A DNA stretch of 64,000 bases from Gellertiella hungarica (lineage in GTDB: Bacteria > Pseudomonadota > Alphaproteobacteria > Rhizobiales > Rhizobiaceae): NCBI RefSeq assembly GCF_014197145.1, contig NZ_JACIEZ010000003.1, positions 62,001 through 126,000 of the forward strand, in the 5' to 3' direction. Positions 9,508 to 18,363 of this stretch are shown piece after piece. Every line of letters begins with the position of its first letter. The first letter of the stretch is position 1. The notes under the pieces are model-generated. The model did no database searches and was not told where the DNA came from. It saw only the letters and a program-made list of their open reading frames with translations. Both the position numbers and the translations under genes were made by a program.

Positions 9508-10119
9508 ATGTTTGCAAACGCGAGCGGGGGCGCTTCGATCTTGGCCGCCCGCAGGGGGATGGTTCTTGCCCTTGCTGCAGTTCTTCTTGCCAGCTGCGGC
9601 ACGGGACCCGCGCCGGATACCTATGATCTCTCGGCGCTGACGCCGCAGGTGACGGCACCCGCGCGCAAGCGGCAGGTGCTGGTGACGGAGCCGACTGCCG
9701 TCAAGGCGCTCGACAGCGACCAGATCGTGGTGCGTCTGGGCGGATCGGAGATCCAGTATCTCTCCAAGGCCCAGTGGGCCGACCGCCTTCCGCGCCTCGT
9801 CCAGGCCCGTCTGGTTCAGGCGCTCGAAAACACGGGCAAGCTTGCCGGCGTCGGCAAGCCGGGGCAGGGGCTGGCGATCGACGACCAGATCGTCTCCGAT
9901 ATCCGGGCCTTCGAAATCGTCACCGGCGGCTCTTCGGTTGCCCGGGTGGAGATTTCCGTAAAGCTCCTCAACGACCGCAACGGCACGATCCGGGCGCAGA
10001 AGAGCTTCAGCGCGGAAGCGCCTGCCGGCAGCGGCAACCCCTCCTTCGTGAAGGCCCTCGACCGTGCCTTTGCCAGCGTGACCGATGACATCGTTGCCTG
10101 GGTGCTCACGTCTCTCTGA
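9508..10119 (+). CDS. ABC-type transport auxiliary lipoprotein (PqiC/MlaC-site component)
   Basis: It is a lipoprotein of about 203 residues with a type II signal peptide ending in the lipobox LLASC, followed by a domain of the ABC_trans_aux (DUF330/PqiC) type (PDTYDLSALTP, KRQVLVTEPTAVKALDSDQIVVR). In related operons this protein sits in the outer membrane and replaces MlaC/MlaA as the lipid-receiving partner. The frame opens at a GTG (9496) overlapping the mlaD stop. I prefer ATG 9508 because GAGGA lies 5 bases upstream. It is the last gene of the Mla operon and two hairpins follow it. Confidence 0.88.
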   Translation: MFANASGGASILAARRGMVLALAAVLLASCGTGPAPDTYDLSALTPQVTAPARKRQVLVTEPTAVKALDSDQIVVRLGGSEIQYLSKAQWADRLPRLVQARLVQALENTGKLAGVGKPGQGLAIDDQIVSDIRAFEIVTGGSSVARVEISVKLLNDRNGTIRAQKSFSAEAPAGSGNPSFVKALDRAFASVTDDIVAWVLTSL

Positions 10120-10150
10120 CGGGGCGATCCTTTATTCCCGGACCATCATG

Positions 10151-10172
10151 ACGGCACCTCTCGGGGTGCCGT
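10151..10172 (+). terminator. Hairpin downstream of the Mla operon
   Basis: ACGGCACC and GGTGCCGT form an 8-bp stem with a 6-base loop, followed by TCCCGTTT. It is the first of two stem-loops between the Mla operon and the convergent giant gene. Confidence 0.6.
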
Positions 10173-10210
10173 TCCCGTTTCCGGAGGGCACTTCGCTTCG
10201 GACATCAACG

Positions 10211-10242
10211 AAAAAGGGCGGCGCAGAAGCGCCGCCCTTTTT
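10211..10242. terminator. Bidirectional terminator between the Mla operon and the giant coiled-coil gene
   Basis: AAAAAGGGCGGCGC and GCGCCGCCCTTTTT form a perfect 14-bp stem around AGAA. A-rich and T-rich arms give a U-tract on both strands, suiting the convergent genes ending at 10119 and 10263. Confidence 0.92.
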
Positions 10243-10262
10243 GGTTTCCGAGGCTTTTCCGG

Positions 10263-13200
10263 TCAGTTGAACCGGCCGGAGGCGTGGGCAAGCATGGTGT
10301 AGACCTTGCCGGTATCCGAGGTCAGGTAGGACTGGGTGATCGTCTTGTCCCGGTCGGTGCGGGCGACATCCCCCAGAAGCTTCTCGAAATCGGCGATGTA
10401 GCGGTCGACGGCCTGGCGGAATTCCGGCTCGCGCTCGTATTTCCGCTTGATGTCGTCGAAGGTCTGCTGGCCCTTCAGCGTGTAGAGGCGGCGCGTGAAG
10501 ACATCGCGCTCGCCGCGCTGATAGCGGCGCCAGAGATCCACCGAGGCATCGTGATCGATGGCGCGGGCGATATCGACGGAGAGCGAGTTCAGCGATTCCA
10601 CCATGTGCCGCGGGTTGCGGGTATCGTTGGCGCGGGGCTGGGCAGGGCTTTCCATGACCGGCCGGCTTGCCGGGATGGGACTGCGCGGGGCAGGGGCGGG
10701 TGCGACATCCTCCGGCTCCTCGCGCGAAGCGCCGCGCAGGAGATCGCTGATCCAGCCGCCGCCTTCGGACCGGTTTTCCGGCCGGGCCTCGATGCGGGGC
10801 TCGGGACGGGTTTCGATCCGGGTTTCGCGGATTTCCGGACGCGGCTGCTCGGGTGCGGCCTCGCGGCGGAATTCCTGACGCGGGGGCTCGCGCACCGGCT
10901 CACGGCGCGGCGGTTCCGGCATGCGGGCCGGCGGTGCCGCCCGTTCGATCGGAAGCGTGCCCCGGAGATCCGCGTCGTCGTCCTGCAGCACCGGGGTGCT
11001 CGGCCGGGCGACAGGCTGCGCCGCGGCCATGGCCCGCATCGACTGGTCGGACACTTCGAACTGGCGCGTGGACTTGCCGACGATCTGCGAGATGTCCTGC
11101 AGGGCCTTTATCTGCTCGGAGACGGCGCGGCGCATGGCGGCCGCGCTTTCCTTTGCCTCTTCCGGCAGGTCGAAGGCACCACGCTTCAGCTCGTTGCGGG
11201 TCATGTCGAGTTCCTTGCGGATCTCGTTTGCCGAGCGACGGATTTCTTCCGTTGCACCGTCGAAGCGGGAAACGGCATCTTCTACTGCCTGGCGCAGTGC
11301 CTCGCGCATGGCATTGGCCGCAGAGCCGGACTTCTTCGCCGAAGCATCGGCCACCTGGTCGATTTCCGCCAGCGAAGCGGTGAGGCTGGAGAGCATCCGC
11401 TCCGACAGGTTTGCGGCGCGCTTCTCGGCTTCGCCGAAAGCGCCTTCGAGCAGCTGGTTGGCATTCTGTGCGGCCGAGGCGACGGTGTTGCGCAGGGCTT
11501 CCGCAGCGGTTGCCGAACGCTTCTCGGTCTCGCCAAGCAGGCGGTTGACGTCGGTGAACGACTTTTCCAGCGACTGGCTGGCTTCCTCGCCCGCCTTGGA
11601 CATGGTTTCGCGCAGGGTCTCGGCGACCTGCTGGGTCTTCTTCTCGGCCTCGGTCAGCACGCGGCCGACATCGGCGAAGGACGACTGGAAGCCCTGCCGC
11701 AGGCTGCCGGCAACCTGCTGCGAGCGCTGCTCGGCGCGGTCGAAGGCTCCGTCCACCATCTCTCCGAGCGAGCGCATGGTGCCTGCGATTTCGTCGGAAC
11801 GGCGCACGAGGCCGATCGCAAGCTGGCGAAGTGCCTCCTCGCGGTCCTCCAGCGTGCTGCTGAGGTTGGTCTGCGCGGCCGAGAGCAGGTCGGATGCCTG
11901 GCCGAGAACCTTGGAGTGATCCGAGAAGCGGGCGACGATGTTCGATACCTGCGCCAGCGTATCGGCGGAGATGCCGGAAAGCTTGTCGACCTTGCCTTCG
12001 AGGAAGCGCGTGGAGGCGGTAACCCGTTCTGCCGCGCGCTCTGCGGATTCCGCAAAGCGGCTGGCGGTCTGGTCCATGGCCTCGTTGACGCCGCGAAGAT
12101 CTTCGCTGGCGCGACCGACGGTGGCGGCAATGCCGGTGTTGCTCTGCGAGAGCCGGTCGATGAGGCTGTTGACGTTCTCCGACAGGGTGTTCTCGACGAC
12201 GCTGAGGTTTGCGGCGGTGCTTTCCGCGCGCTGGACCATGGCATCCATGAGGGCTGCGTTTTCCTGCCGCAGGCGTTCCGCGCTGGTGCGGGCTGCCATG
12301 CTGATCTGGTCGGCCGCCTCGCGGCCCGTGGCCGCAAAGGTATCGACCGCAGGCATGAGCTTCTCGTCCACGAGCTGGCTGAGCTCCTGCGCGCGGCCCG
12401 ACAGCATCGAGTTGAGCTCGCGGGTCCGCTCGTCGAGCGCGCTGCGCACGGCGCTGCCGCGGGCTTCCAGCGCCTTGTCCACCTGGGACAGGGTGCCGTC
12501 GATCTCGCGGGCCTGGGTTTCCAGGCTGGTCTTGATCGCTTCGTTGCGGGCCTGCAGGGCGCGCTCCACGTCCGACAGGGTCTCGGTGAGCTCCTGGCGG
12601 GTGTTGCCGAGGCTGTCGCGGATTGCGGTGCCCTGGGTGGTCAGTGTCTGTTCGGCACCGGCCAGAACTTCGGTGATCGCCTGGACCTGGCTGCTGACAA
12701 GCCCTTCGGCCTCGCTGACCTTGTTGACGATGGCGTTGCCGGCGGCGGAGAAGGTCTGCGCGACGGCGGCGGCCTGGGCGGCAAGACGGTTCTGGGATTC
12801 GGTCACGCGGCTGACGATGCGCTCGGAGCGCTCTTCCACCGACTGGGTGAACTCCAGGTTCTTCTGGCCGACCTTTTCGAGGAAGCTGTCGCTGGCGCGG
12901 TCGAGCATCTCTGCCGTGCGGCTGACTTCCGCCTCCAGATTGCCGGCGGCATCGGTGACGGCACCGCGAAGGGTGATGGCGAGGCCGGCGGCCTTTTCCT
13001 CGATCGTCCGGTTGACGTTGTCGAGGCCGACCGAGAGCGCACCGTCGATCTGCTGCAGGCGCTGGTCGATGGTGGTGGTGCGGGTGTCCATGGTTTCGGC
13101 AATTGTCGCGGCCCGGGTGTCGAGCACGTCGGCGAGGCGGCCGGTGGCCTCGGTGCTGACGCGGTCGAGATCCTGAACCCGCTCGGTGAGCGTGTCGCCG

Positions 13201-16200
13201 AAGGTGCGGGCGGCTTCGTCCATACGCAGGGTGACGCCGGTGACGCCGTCGCGGATGCGATCCTCGACCGCATTGAGGCCGGTTTCGACCCGTGCCCCGG
13301 TATCGATCATGCGGGCGGCAAGGACGTCGACCGTGTGCTCGACCTGCTGGGCGGCAGCGGTCGCGGCGGTGTTGACCTCGTTTGCCGCGCTGCTCAGCTG
13401 GCTGGCGATCATGCCGGCGGTGCCGCGCAGGCGGGTTTCCATGTCGCGCGACGAGCTTTCGATCGCCTGGCGGAGGGCCGTGCCCTGATCTTCGAGCGAC
13501 AGTTCCAGCATGCTGGTGCTGGTGGCGACGGTCGTGCCGAGTGCCATGGTCTGCTCGGAGAGAACGCTTTCCATCTGGCTGCGGGCCGTGCGGAGCGTTT
13601 CGTCCAGGTTGGCATGGCCGCTTTCGAGCGTCGACCGGATTTGCTCGTGGGTCGTGGTGAGCGAGCCGTGCAGCTTTTCGTAGCCCTCGGTGATCGAGCC
13701 GTGGATCTGCTCGTAGCCGGTGCTGAGGGAGGTTTCGATCTGCACCGCCCCGGTCAGCACGGTGGTGCTGAGTTCGGACGAGGTGCGCTCGAGCGAATCC
13801 GTCAGGCGGCTGACGCCGGAATTCAGCGTCTGTTCGAGCTGGAGCGCGCTTGTCGACAGCGAGCCGTCGATCTGGCCGACCGTGCTGGACACCGTGTCCT
13901 CGATGCGGCGGGCGCCGACGAGAATGGTGTTTTCCAGGCGCGAGGCGGAGCCTTCGAGCACGTTCTGCAGGCGCTGCTGGTTGTCGTCATAGGCCTGGCG
14001 CAGGGCTTCGGCCTTGCGGTCGAGCGCTTCGGTGAGCTTGGTCTCCGCATCCGCCACGCCATCGAGGGCGGTGGCCACCTGGGTTTCCAGCGAAAGCCCG
14101 AGGGTGAGGGTGCCTTCCGAAAGCGTATCGGCGAGTTCCTGGGCCTTCTTGTCCAGCGTCTTCGCCAGATCGCCGCGGCTGGCCTCGACCGCATCGGCAA
14201 GGCGCTCGGACCGGACGGAGATGGTGTTCTCGATCCGGGCGCGGCCCTGTTCGAGCACCAGCGCGAAATCGTCCGCGCGGCGGCCGAGCGTCTCGTTGAT
14301 CGCGGACTGCGTGGTTTCCGCCATGTCGGAGAGCGTCGCCGTCTGTGCGGCCAGCGTTTCCGTCAGGCGTTCGTTGCCGCCGGCGAAGATATCGCTGAGG
14401 CCGGACATGCGGGCGTCCAGCGTATCGCCGATCTCGGCGGTATTGGTGGCGATGGCATTGGAAAGCTCGGCACCCCGTTCGCGCATCAGCGCATCGATGC
14501 GGCTTTCGGCGGAAACCAGCGTGCTTGCAATGCCGGAGCTGCCGGTATCCAGCGCCTGCGTGATGGCCTGGCCGCGCTCGCGCAGCAGTCCATCGAGGCG
14601 GATTTCGGCGGACGCCAGATTTTCATCGAGCCGATCGGCATTGCCGGACATCTTCTCGACGAGCGCACTGCTGCGGTCGCGCATGACGGTGTCGATGCGG
14701 GCTTCGGCAGCGGTGAGGGCGCCGGAGATCTCGGCAGTGCGGTCCGCAAGCGCCGTGGTGATCTCCTCGGAACGGTGATCCAGCACGGACTTGAATTCGC
14801 GGGTGCGGTTTTCCAGCGCGTCGCTCATCTCGGTCATGCGGTTGGAGAGCGAGGTGCTCATCTCCTCCGTGCTCGAGGCGATGGCCGTGGTGATCTCTTC
14901 CGAACGGGCGCCCAGCGCCGCCGTCAGCTCCATGGTCCGGTAGTCCAGCTCGGTCGTCAGTTCCGAAGTCTTCTCGGTCAGCACCGAGGTGATTTCGGTC
15001 GTCTTGTTGCTGAGCGCGGAGGTGATTTCCTCCGAGCGTGCACCGAGGGCTGCCGTCAGCTCCATGGTGCGGAAGTCGAGCTCGCTGGTGAGTTCCGACG
15101 TCTTCTCGGCAAGCGTCGAGGTGATCTCGTTCGTCTTGCTGTTGAGCGTGACGGTGAACTCCTCGGCGCGGGCGCCAAGCTGCGAGGCGATCTCGCCGGT
15201 ACGTTCCGCGAGGTTGCTGTTGATGCTCTGTGCCGTTTCGCTGAGGACTGTGGTGATCTCGTTGCTGCGACGCTCGAGCGTGCCGGTGATTTCGCGCACG
15301 CGGCTGTCGATGGCGTTCTCGATCACCTCCTGGCCGGTGCCCAGCGCCGTGGCAAGGGCGAAGGACTGGTCGTTCAGCGAGCTGCCGAGGCGGTCGATGC
15401 TGGTGGAGAGGATGCTGTCGAGCGATTCCGCGCCGCCGGAGAGGGTCTCGTTGATGCGGGCGAGGCTTTCCATGAGCTTGGTGTCGAGCGAACCGGACTT
15501 CTGCTCGAAGGCCTCGGAGAATTCCGCGAAGCGCTCGTCGAAGACGGTCGAAAGCTGGCTGGTGGTCGCCTGCATGCGCTCCACGAAGAAGCCCGAGCGG
15601 ATATCGAGGTCCATCACGGCCTCGTCGGCGGTCAGCTGCAGGTTCTGGCGGAAGGTCGCGCTCTTGTCGTCCAGGCTTGCATTGAGCTTGGACAGCACGT
15701 CGTCCAGCGTGCCGGCGATCGAGGTCTGGCCGCTGGTCAGGCTCTCGTTGATCTCGCGGGTGCGGGCGATCAGCGTTTCGTTCAGCTGGTTGGCACGCTC
15801 GTTGAGCGCGGCGTTCAGGCGCTCCGTGTTGGCATCCAGCGTGGAGGCGCGGGTTTCGAACTGGCTGAGCAGTTCCGTACCGCGGGTTGCGATGGTCTGG
15901 CTGAGCGCTTCAAGGCGCGTGTCGAACTCTCGGGCAAGCGCAAAACCGGAGGAATCGAGGGCGTCCACCATGGCGGTGGCCTTGCCGGTCAGCAGCGAGC
16001 TGATGGTCTGGGCGGCCGTATCGGACTTCTCGAGAAGGGCGGCGGCGCGCGTGTCGATCATCTGGGCGAAGGCTTCGCCGGAGGTCGCGAGACGGACGGC
16101 GATCTCCTCGGTCGCGAGGGACATCTCTTCCTTGAGCTGCTCGTTGGCGCCGATGATGGAGGAGCGGATGCGCTCCACATGGCTGGTGATCGCCTCGCGT

Positions 16201-16982
16201 TCGGAGCCGAGCTCCTGCACGAGCGAGCGCACGCGCATTTCATTGTCGGCATAGCTGCGCTCGAGCGCGTTGACCTCGGAATGGACGAGGGCCTCGAGTT
16301 CGGTCGCCCGGGCGATCGTGCGCTCGATGCCTTCGTTCATCGCGGTCACTTCGCGGCGAACGGCCTGGCCGACATTCATGATGCGGTCGGAGGCAATGGT
16401 TTCCGGCTCCACGAGACGCAGCGCCAGCTCGGCCATGGAGCGGGCCGCATTTCGCATGTCCTGGGCACGGGCGATCATCACCGAATAGGCGAAGAACATC
16501 ATGACCGGCAGCACGACCGCCAGCAGCATGAGAATGAGACGGGGGAGGCCGAAGACATCCGATACGGTGGAGATCTGCCAGAGCTGCTCGCCGTAGATCG
16601 TCTGCGCAACGCCGACAACGATGACGGCCCAGAGGATCGACATCAGGGCGGCGTTGCGCATGGCGGCCTTCATGGAGGCGCCTTCCAGATTGAGCAGCAT
16701 GACCGATGGCGACCTGCGGCCGTCATTGGCCGGCGGCTGCGACTGGCCCTTCGGCCCTTCCGGCATGGCGGCGCGACCGCCTTCGGCTCCGGGCCTGCGC
16801 GCACCCTGTTCGGGACCGGACTTCGGACGCTGCTTCATGTTGTCAGCCACATTTGCCTCCCGGACATCGGGCCGTGCTCCAGCGCGCGGCCTGCCCTTGT
16901 CATCGAATTTTGGTTGCAGGGCGTCCTCGAGGGCCTGATAGGCCTTGTCTCCCAAGGGATCTCCGCCTCTTCCGTTCGCCAT
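10263..16982 (-). CDS. gpr: Giant membrane-anchored coiled-coil protein, growth pole ring (GPR/RgsE) family
   Basis: At 2239 residues it matches the apolipoprotein-like growth pole ring protein GPR of Agrobacterium (about 2100 residues; RgsE in Sinorhizobium), which forms a ring at the growing pole and is needed for unipolar growth. The assignment rests on size, layout and repeat type. ATG 16982 is chosen because GAGG lies 8 bases upstream and MANGRGGDPLG begins the conserved-looking part; the frame is open 46 codons further upstream. Residues 1-100 are disordered and Pro/Gly rich. Two transmembrane segments follow at about 111-130 and 148-170. About 1700 residues of almost unbroken helix follow, including strict 11-residue repeats near 561-759. 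A Pro/Arg-rich linker near 1990-2110 leads to a small C-terminal domain that ends in YTMLAHASGRFN. It is divergent from the Hpt gene. Confidence 0.88.
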   Translation of the reverse strand: MANGRGGDPLGDKAYQALEDALQPKFDDKGRPRAGARPDVREANVADNMKQRPKSGPEQGARRPGAEGGRAAMPEGPKGQSQPPANDGRRSPSVMLLNLEGASMKAAMRNAALMSILWAVIVVGVAQTIYGEQLWQISTVSDVFGLPRLILMLLAVVLPVMMFFAYSVMIARAQDMRNAARSMAELALRLVEPETIASDRIMNVGQAVRREVTAMNEGIERTIARATELEALVHSEVNALERSYADNEMRVRSLVQELGSEREAITSHVERIRSSIIGANEQLKEEMSLATEEIAVRLATSGEAFAQMIDTRAAALLEKSDTAAQTISSLLTGKATAMVDALDSSGFALAREFDTRLEALSQTIATRGTELLSQFETRASTLDANTERLNAALNERANQLNETLIARTREINESLTSGQTSIAGTLDDVLSKLNASLDDKSATFRQNLQLTADEAVMDLDIRSGFFVERMQATTSQLSTVFDERFAEFSEAFEQKSGSLDTKLMESLARINETLSGGAESLDSILSTSIDRLGSSLNDQSFALATALGTGQEVIENAIDSRVREITGTLERRSNEITTVLSETAQSINSNLAERTGEIASQLGARAEEFTVTLNSKTNEITSTLAEKTSELTSELDFRTMELTAALGARSEEITSALSNKTTEITSVLTEKTSELTTELDYRTMELTAALGARSEEITTAIASSTEEMSTSLSNRMTEMSDALENRTREFKSVLDHRSEEITTALADRTAEISGALTAAEARIDTVMRDRSSALVEKMSGNADRLDENLASAEIRLDGLLRERGQAITQALDTGSSGIASTLVSAESRIDALMRERGAELSNAIATNTAEIGDTLDARMSGLSDIFAGGNERLTETLAAQTATLSDMAETTQSAINETLGRRADDFALVLEQGRARIENTISVRSERLADAVEASRGDLAKTLDKKAQELADTLSEGTLTLGLSLETQVATALDGVADAETKLTEALDRKAEALRQAYDDNQQRLQNVLEGSASRLENTILVGARRIEDTVSSTVGQIDGSLSTSALQLEQTLNSGVSRLTDSLERTSSELSTTVLTGAVQIETSLSTGYEQIHGSITEGYEKLHGSLTTTHEQIRSTLESGHANLDETLRTARSQMESVLSEQTMALGTTVATSTSMLELSLEDQGTALRQAIESSSRDMETRLRGTAGMIASQLSSAANEVNTAATAAAQQVEHTVDVLAARMIDTGARVETGLNAVEDRIRDGVTGVTLRMDEAARTFGDTLTERVQDLDRVSTEATGRLADVLDTRAATIAETMDTRTTTIDQRLQQIDGALSVGLDNVNRTIEEKAAGLAITLRGAVTDAAGNLEAEVSRTAEMLDRASDSFLEKVGQKNLEFTQSVEERSERIVSRVTESQNRLAAQAAAVAQTFSAAGNAIVNKVSEAEGLVSSQVQAITEVLAGAEQTLTTQGTAIRDSLGNTRQELTETLSDVERALQARNEAIKTSLETQAREIDGTLSQVDKALEARGSAVRSALDERTRELNSMLSGRAQELSQLVDEKLMPAVDTFAATGREAADQISMAARTSAERLRQENAALMDAMVQRAESTAANLSVVENTLSENVNSLIDRLSQSNTGIAATVGRASEDLRGVNEAMDQTASRFAESAERAAERVTASTRFLEGKVDKLSGISADTLAQVSNIVARFSDHSKVLGQASDLLSAAQTNLSSTLEDREEALRQLAIGLVRRSDEIAGTMRSLGEMVDGAFDRAEQRSQQVAGSLRQGFQSSFADVGRVLTEAEKKTQQVAETLRETMSKAGEEASQSLEKSFTDVNRLLGETEKRSATAAEALRNTVASAAQNANQLLEGAFGEAEKRAANLSERMLSSLTASLAEIDQVADASAKKSGSAANAMREALRQAVEDAVSRFDGATEEIRRSANEIRKELDMTRNELKRGAFDLPEEAKESAAAMRRAVSEQIKALQDISQIVGKSTRQFEVSDQSMRAMAAAQPVARPSTPVLQDDDADLRGTLPIERAAPPARMPEPPRREPVREPPRQEFRREAAPEQPRPEIRETRIETRPEPRIEARPENRSEGGGWISDLLRGASREEPEDVAPAPAPRSPIPASRPVMESPAQPRANDTRNPRHMVESLNSLSVDIARAIDHDASVDLWRRYQRGERDVFTRRLYTLKGQQTFDDIKRKYEREPEFRQAVDRYIADFEKLLGDVARTDRDKTITQSYLTSDTGKVYTMLAHASGRFN
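14706..15302 (-). repeat. Array of 11-residue (33-base) repeats inside the giant coiled-coil gene
   Basis: About 18 consecutive units of 11 codons can be aligned without gaps, for example TMELTAALGAR (twice), SEEITSALSNK, TTEITSVLTEK, TSELTSELDFR, TSELTTELDYR and TREFKSVLDHR. Four units form a 44-residue block that is then repeated almost exactly. The consensus is roughly T/S-x-E-h-T-x-x-L-x-x-R/K. Such hendecads make right-handed or straight coiled coils and resemble the 11-mers of apolipoproteins. Confidence 0.85.
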
Positions 16983-17182
16983 GCGCACTGCCTCGTATGT
17001 TTTTGGAAGTGTCCTGCAGATCCGCCTGCGGCTGAGCGCGTCGCGATTTCCGAAAGGCACTCCATACCTGACTAGCCTCTTCCCGCCTCGGGCACTGGGG
17101 GCGTCGCCGCTTGACACCATCGGCCCGTCTGCTCGGCAAGGAATGGGGCATCGTCGCCTTTATCCAGCTTTACAATGCTTTA

Positions 17183-17206
17183 GTGCCACATCCCGATGCG
17201 TGGCAC
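17183..17206. promoter_or_regulatory. Operator-like inverted repeat GTGCCAC-N10-GTGGCAC
   Basis: Two perfect 7-base arms are separated by 10 bases in the 441-base region between the divergent giant coiled-coil gene and the Hpt gene. Arm centres are 17 bases apart, fitting a dimeric regulator or a small hairpin. The regulator is unknown. Confidence 0.4.
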
Positions 17207-17247
17207 AATGAACCCGGCCCGTTTCGACCCGTCATCCGGGCGGTTTG

Positions 17248-17317
17248 TTAACATATTTTAAAGCTTGATGGACGGCGTAAACCCTTTTGTTGCGGGGCTT
17301 TAAAGCTTGTTAACCAT
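17248..17317 (+). promoter_or_regulatory. CtrA-like TTAA motifs upstream of the Hpt gene
   Basis: TTAA-N6-TTAA occurs at 17248-17261. TTAA-N6-TTAACCAT occurs at 17300-17317. TTAACCAT matches the well-known CtrA half-site form, while the classical spacing is N7, so these are one base short. They lie 107-176 bases before the Hpt start and could also act on the divergent giant gene. Confidence 0.4.
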
Positions 17318-17423
17318 AATCGGCGATTTCCGCCATGATTGTGCCGGCTTTTAACCGGATGGCGTCCCGATGCGGCACAGGATGTCGCATCATTACAAAA
17401 ACAACAGGGAAAGACACTCCACC

Positions 17424-17792
17424 ATGGCAGCGCTGAATATCGCGTTCGAGGCCCCCGACAACTCCCGCGGACCGACCCCGTCCTCAACCCGCCCGATCGA
17501 TCTCGTCCACCTTGCCAAGCAGACCATGGGCGACAAGGCACTGGAGATCGAGGTTCTGCAGATCTTTGCCCGCCAGGCCCGGGCCTGCCTTGCCGAACTG
17601 ACCGATGCCGGACTGCATGAGGTGCGCGCGGCTGCTCACAAGCTGAAGGGTGCAGCCTCCGCGGTCGGCGCCCACGAGATCGCAACCATTGCCGGACGGC
17701 TGGAAGAGGCGCCTGCCGATTCCGCGCTGGTCGCACAGGCCGGCGCCGCGATCGTGAAGGCCGAGAACTTCATTCTCAAGCTGTGCCGTTGA
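17424..17792 (+). CDS. Hpt (histidine phosphotransfer) domain protein
   Basis: It is a stand-alone phosphotransfer protein of 122 residues. The phosphorylatable histidine is His72 in AAHKLKGAASAVGA, a near-ideal Hpt signature, followed by a second helix (HEIATIAGRLEEA). The first 25 residues are Pro/Ser rich. No kinase or response regulator is adjacent, so it is an orphan relay component; the hybrid kinase CckA lies 10 kb away, but alphaproteobacterial CckA normally uses ChpT, a different fold. ATG 17424 was chosen as the first ATG before the domain, with AGGGAAA upstream. A terminator follows at 17837. Confidence 0.85.
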   Translation: MAALNIAFEAPDNSRGPTPSSTRPIDLVHLAKQTMGDKALEIEVLQIFARQARACLAELTDAGLHEVRAAAHKLKGAASAVGAHEIATIAGRLEEAPADSALVAQAGAAIVKAENFILKLCR

Positions 17793-17836
17793 GGCACAGG
17801 ACCAGCGGCAGCCAATGCCGTTTCGGGACAGATGGC

Positions 17837-17871
17837 AAAGGGCGGTACTGCCTCAGGTAGTGCCGCCCTTT
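17837..17871 (+). terminator. Terminator after the Hpt gene
   Basis: AAAGGGCGG and CCGCCCTTT pair over 9 bp, with inner ACT/AGT extending the stem around a short loop, followed by TCTG. Confidence 0.8.
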
Positions 17872-17980
17872 CTGCGTGCATGCGTAACCGCTCGCCGCCA
17901 CCCTTTGCCGGCGGTTGACTGTGCACCGGTTTTGGGGGAAGACATCGCTCCCGCATTGCATCAGGTTTCGGATTGACATC

Positions 17981-18301
17981 ATGACCAGACTGACCATCGT
18001 CGCCTTCGACGGTACGCGCCATGAACTGGATGCCGCCAACGGCTCCACCGTCATGGAAAACGCCGTTCGCAACTCCGTGCCCGGCATCGAGGCCGAGTGT
18101 GGCGGGGCCTGCGCCTGTGCGACCTGTCATGTCTATGTCGACGATGCCTGGTCCGAAAAGGTCGGTCCGCCGGCCGCGATGGAAGAGGACATGCTGGATT
18201 TCGCCTTCGATGTCCGCCCCACCTCGCGCCTTTCCTGCCAGATCAAGGTTTCGGATGCGCTGGACGGCCTCGTCGTTCACGTTCCCGAGCGCCAGGGCTG
18301 A
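17981..18301 (+). CDS. [2Fe-2S] ferredoxin, adrenodoxin type
   Basis: It is a small (106-residue) electron carrier of the vertebrate/bacterial adrenodoxin class, acting in the cytoplasm. Cluster ligands are visible as Cys40, Cys46 and Cys49 ([17 protein letters not shown]) and Cys86 (RLSCQIKV), the C-x5-C-x2-C-xn-C pattern. The C-terminal LVVHVPERQ ending is typical. Related proteins serve Fe-S assembly or cytochrome P450s; no reductase or P450 is adjacent, so the partner is unknown. The frame is open further upstream, but [11 protein letters not shown] is the normal start. Confidence 0.93.
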   Translation: MTRLTIVAFDGTRHELDAANGSTVMENAVRNSVPGIEAECGGACACATCHVYVDDAWSEKVGPPAAMEEDMLDFAFDVRPTSRLSCQIKVSDALDGLVVHVPERQG

Positions 18302-18363
18302 CCGGTTGCGCGGCTGAGGTCCGTCATGCGGACTTCATGAAACCGTGGCAGCCTCGGGCAGGC

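Noticed and set aside
10284-17075. A 2263-codon open frame on the plus strand opposite the giant coiled-coil gene
   Set aside because: It is an antisense shadow caused by GC-rich codon third positions. Its product is rich in Arg, Gly, His and Ala with no domain, while the minus frame has transmembrane segments and periodic coiled-coil repeats.
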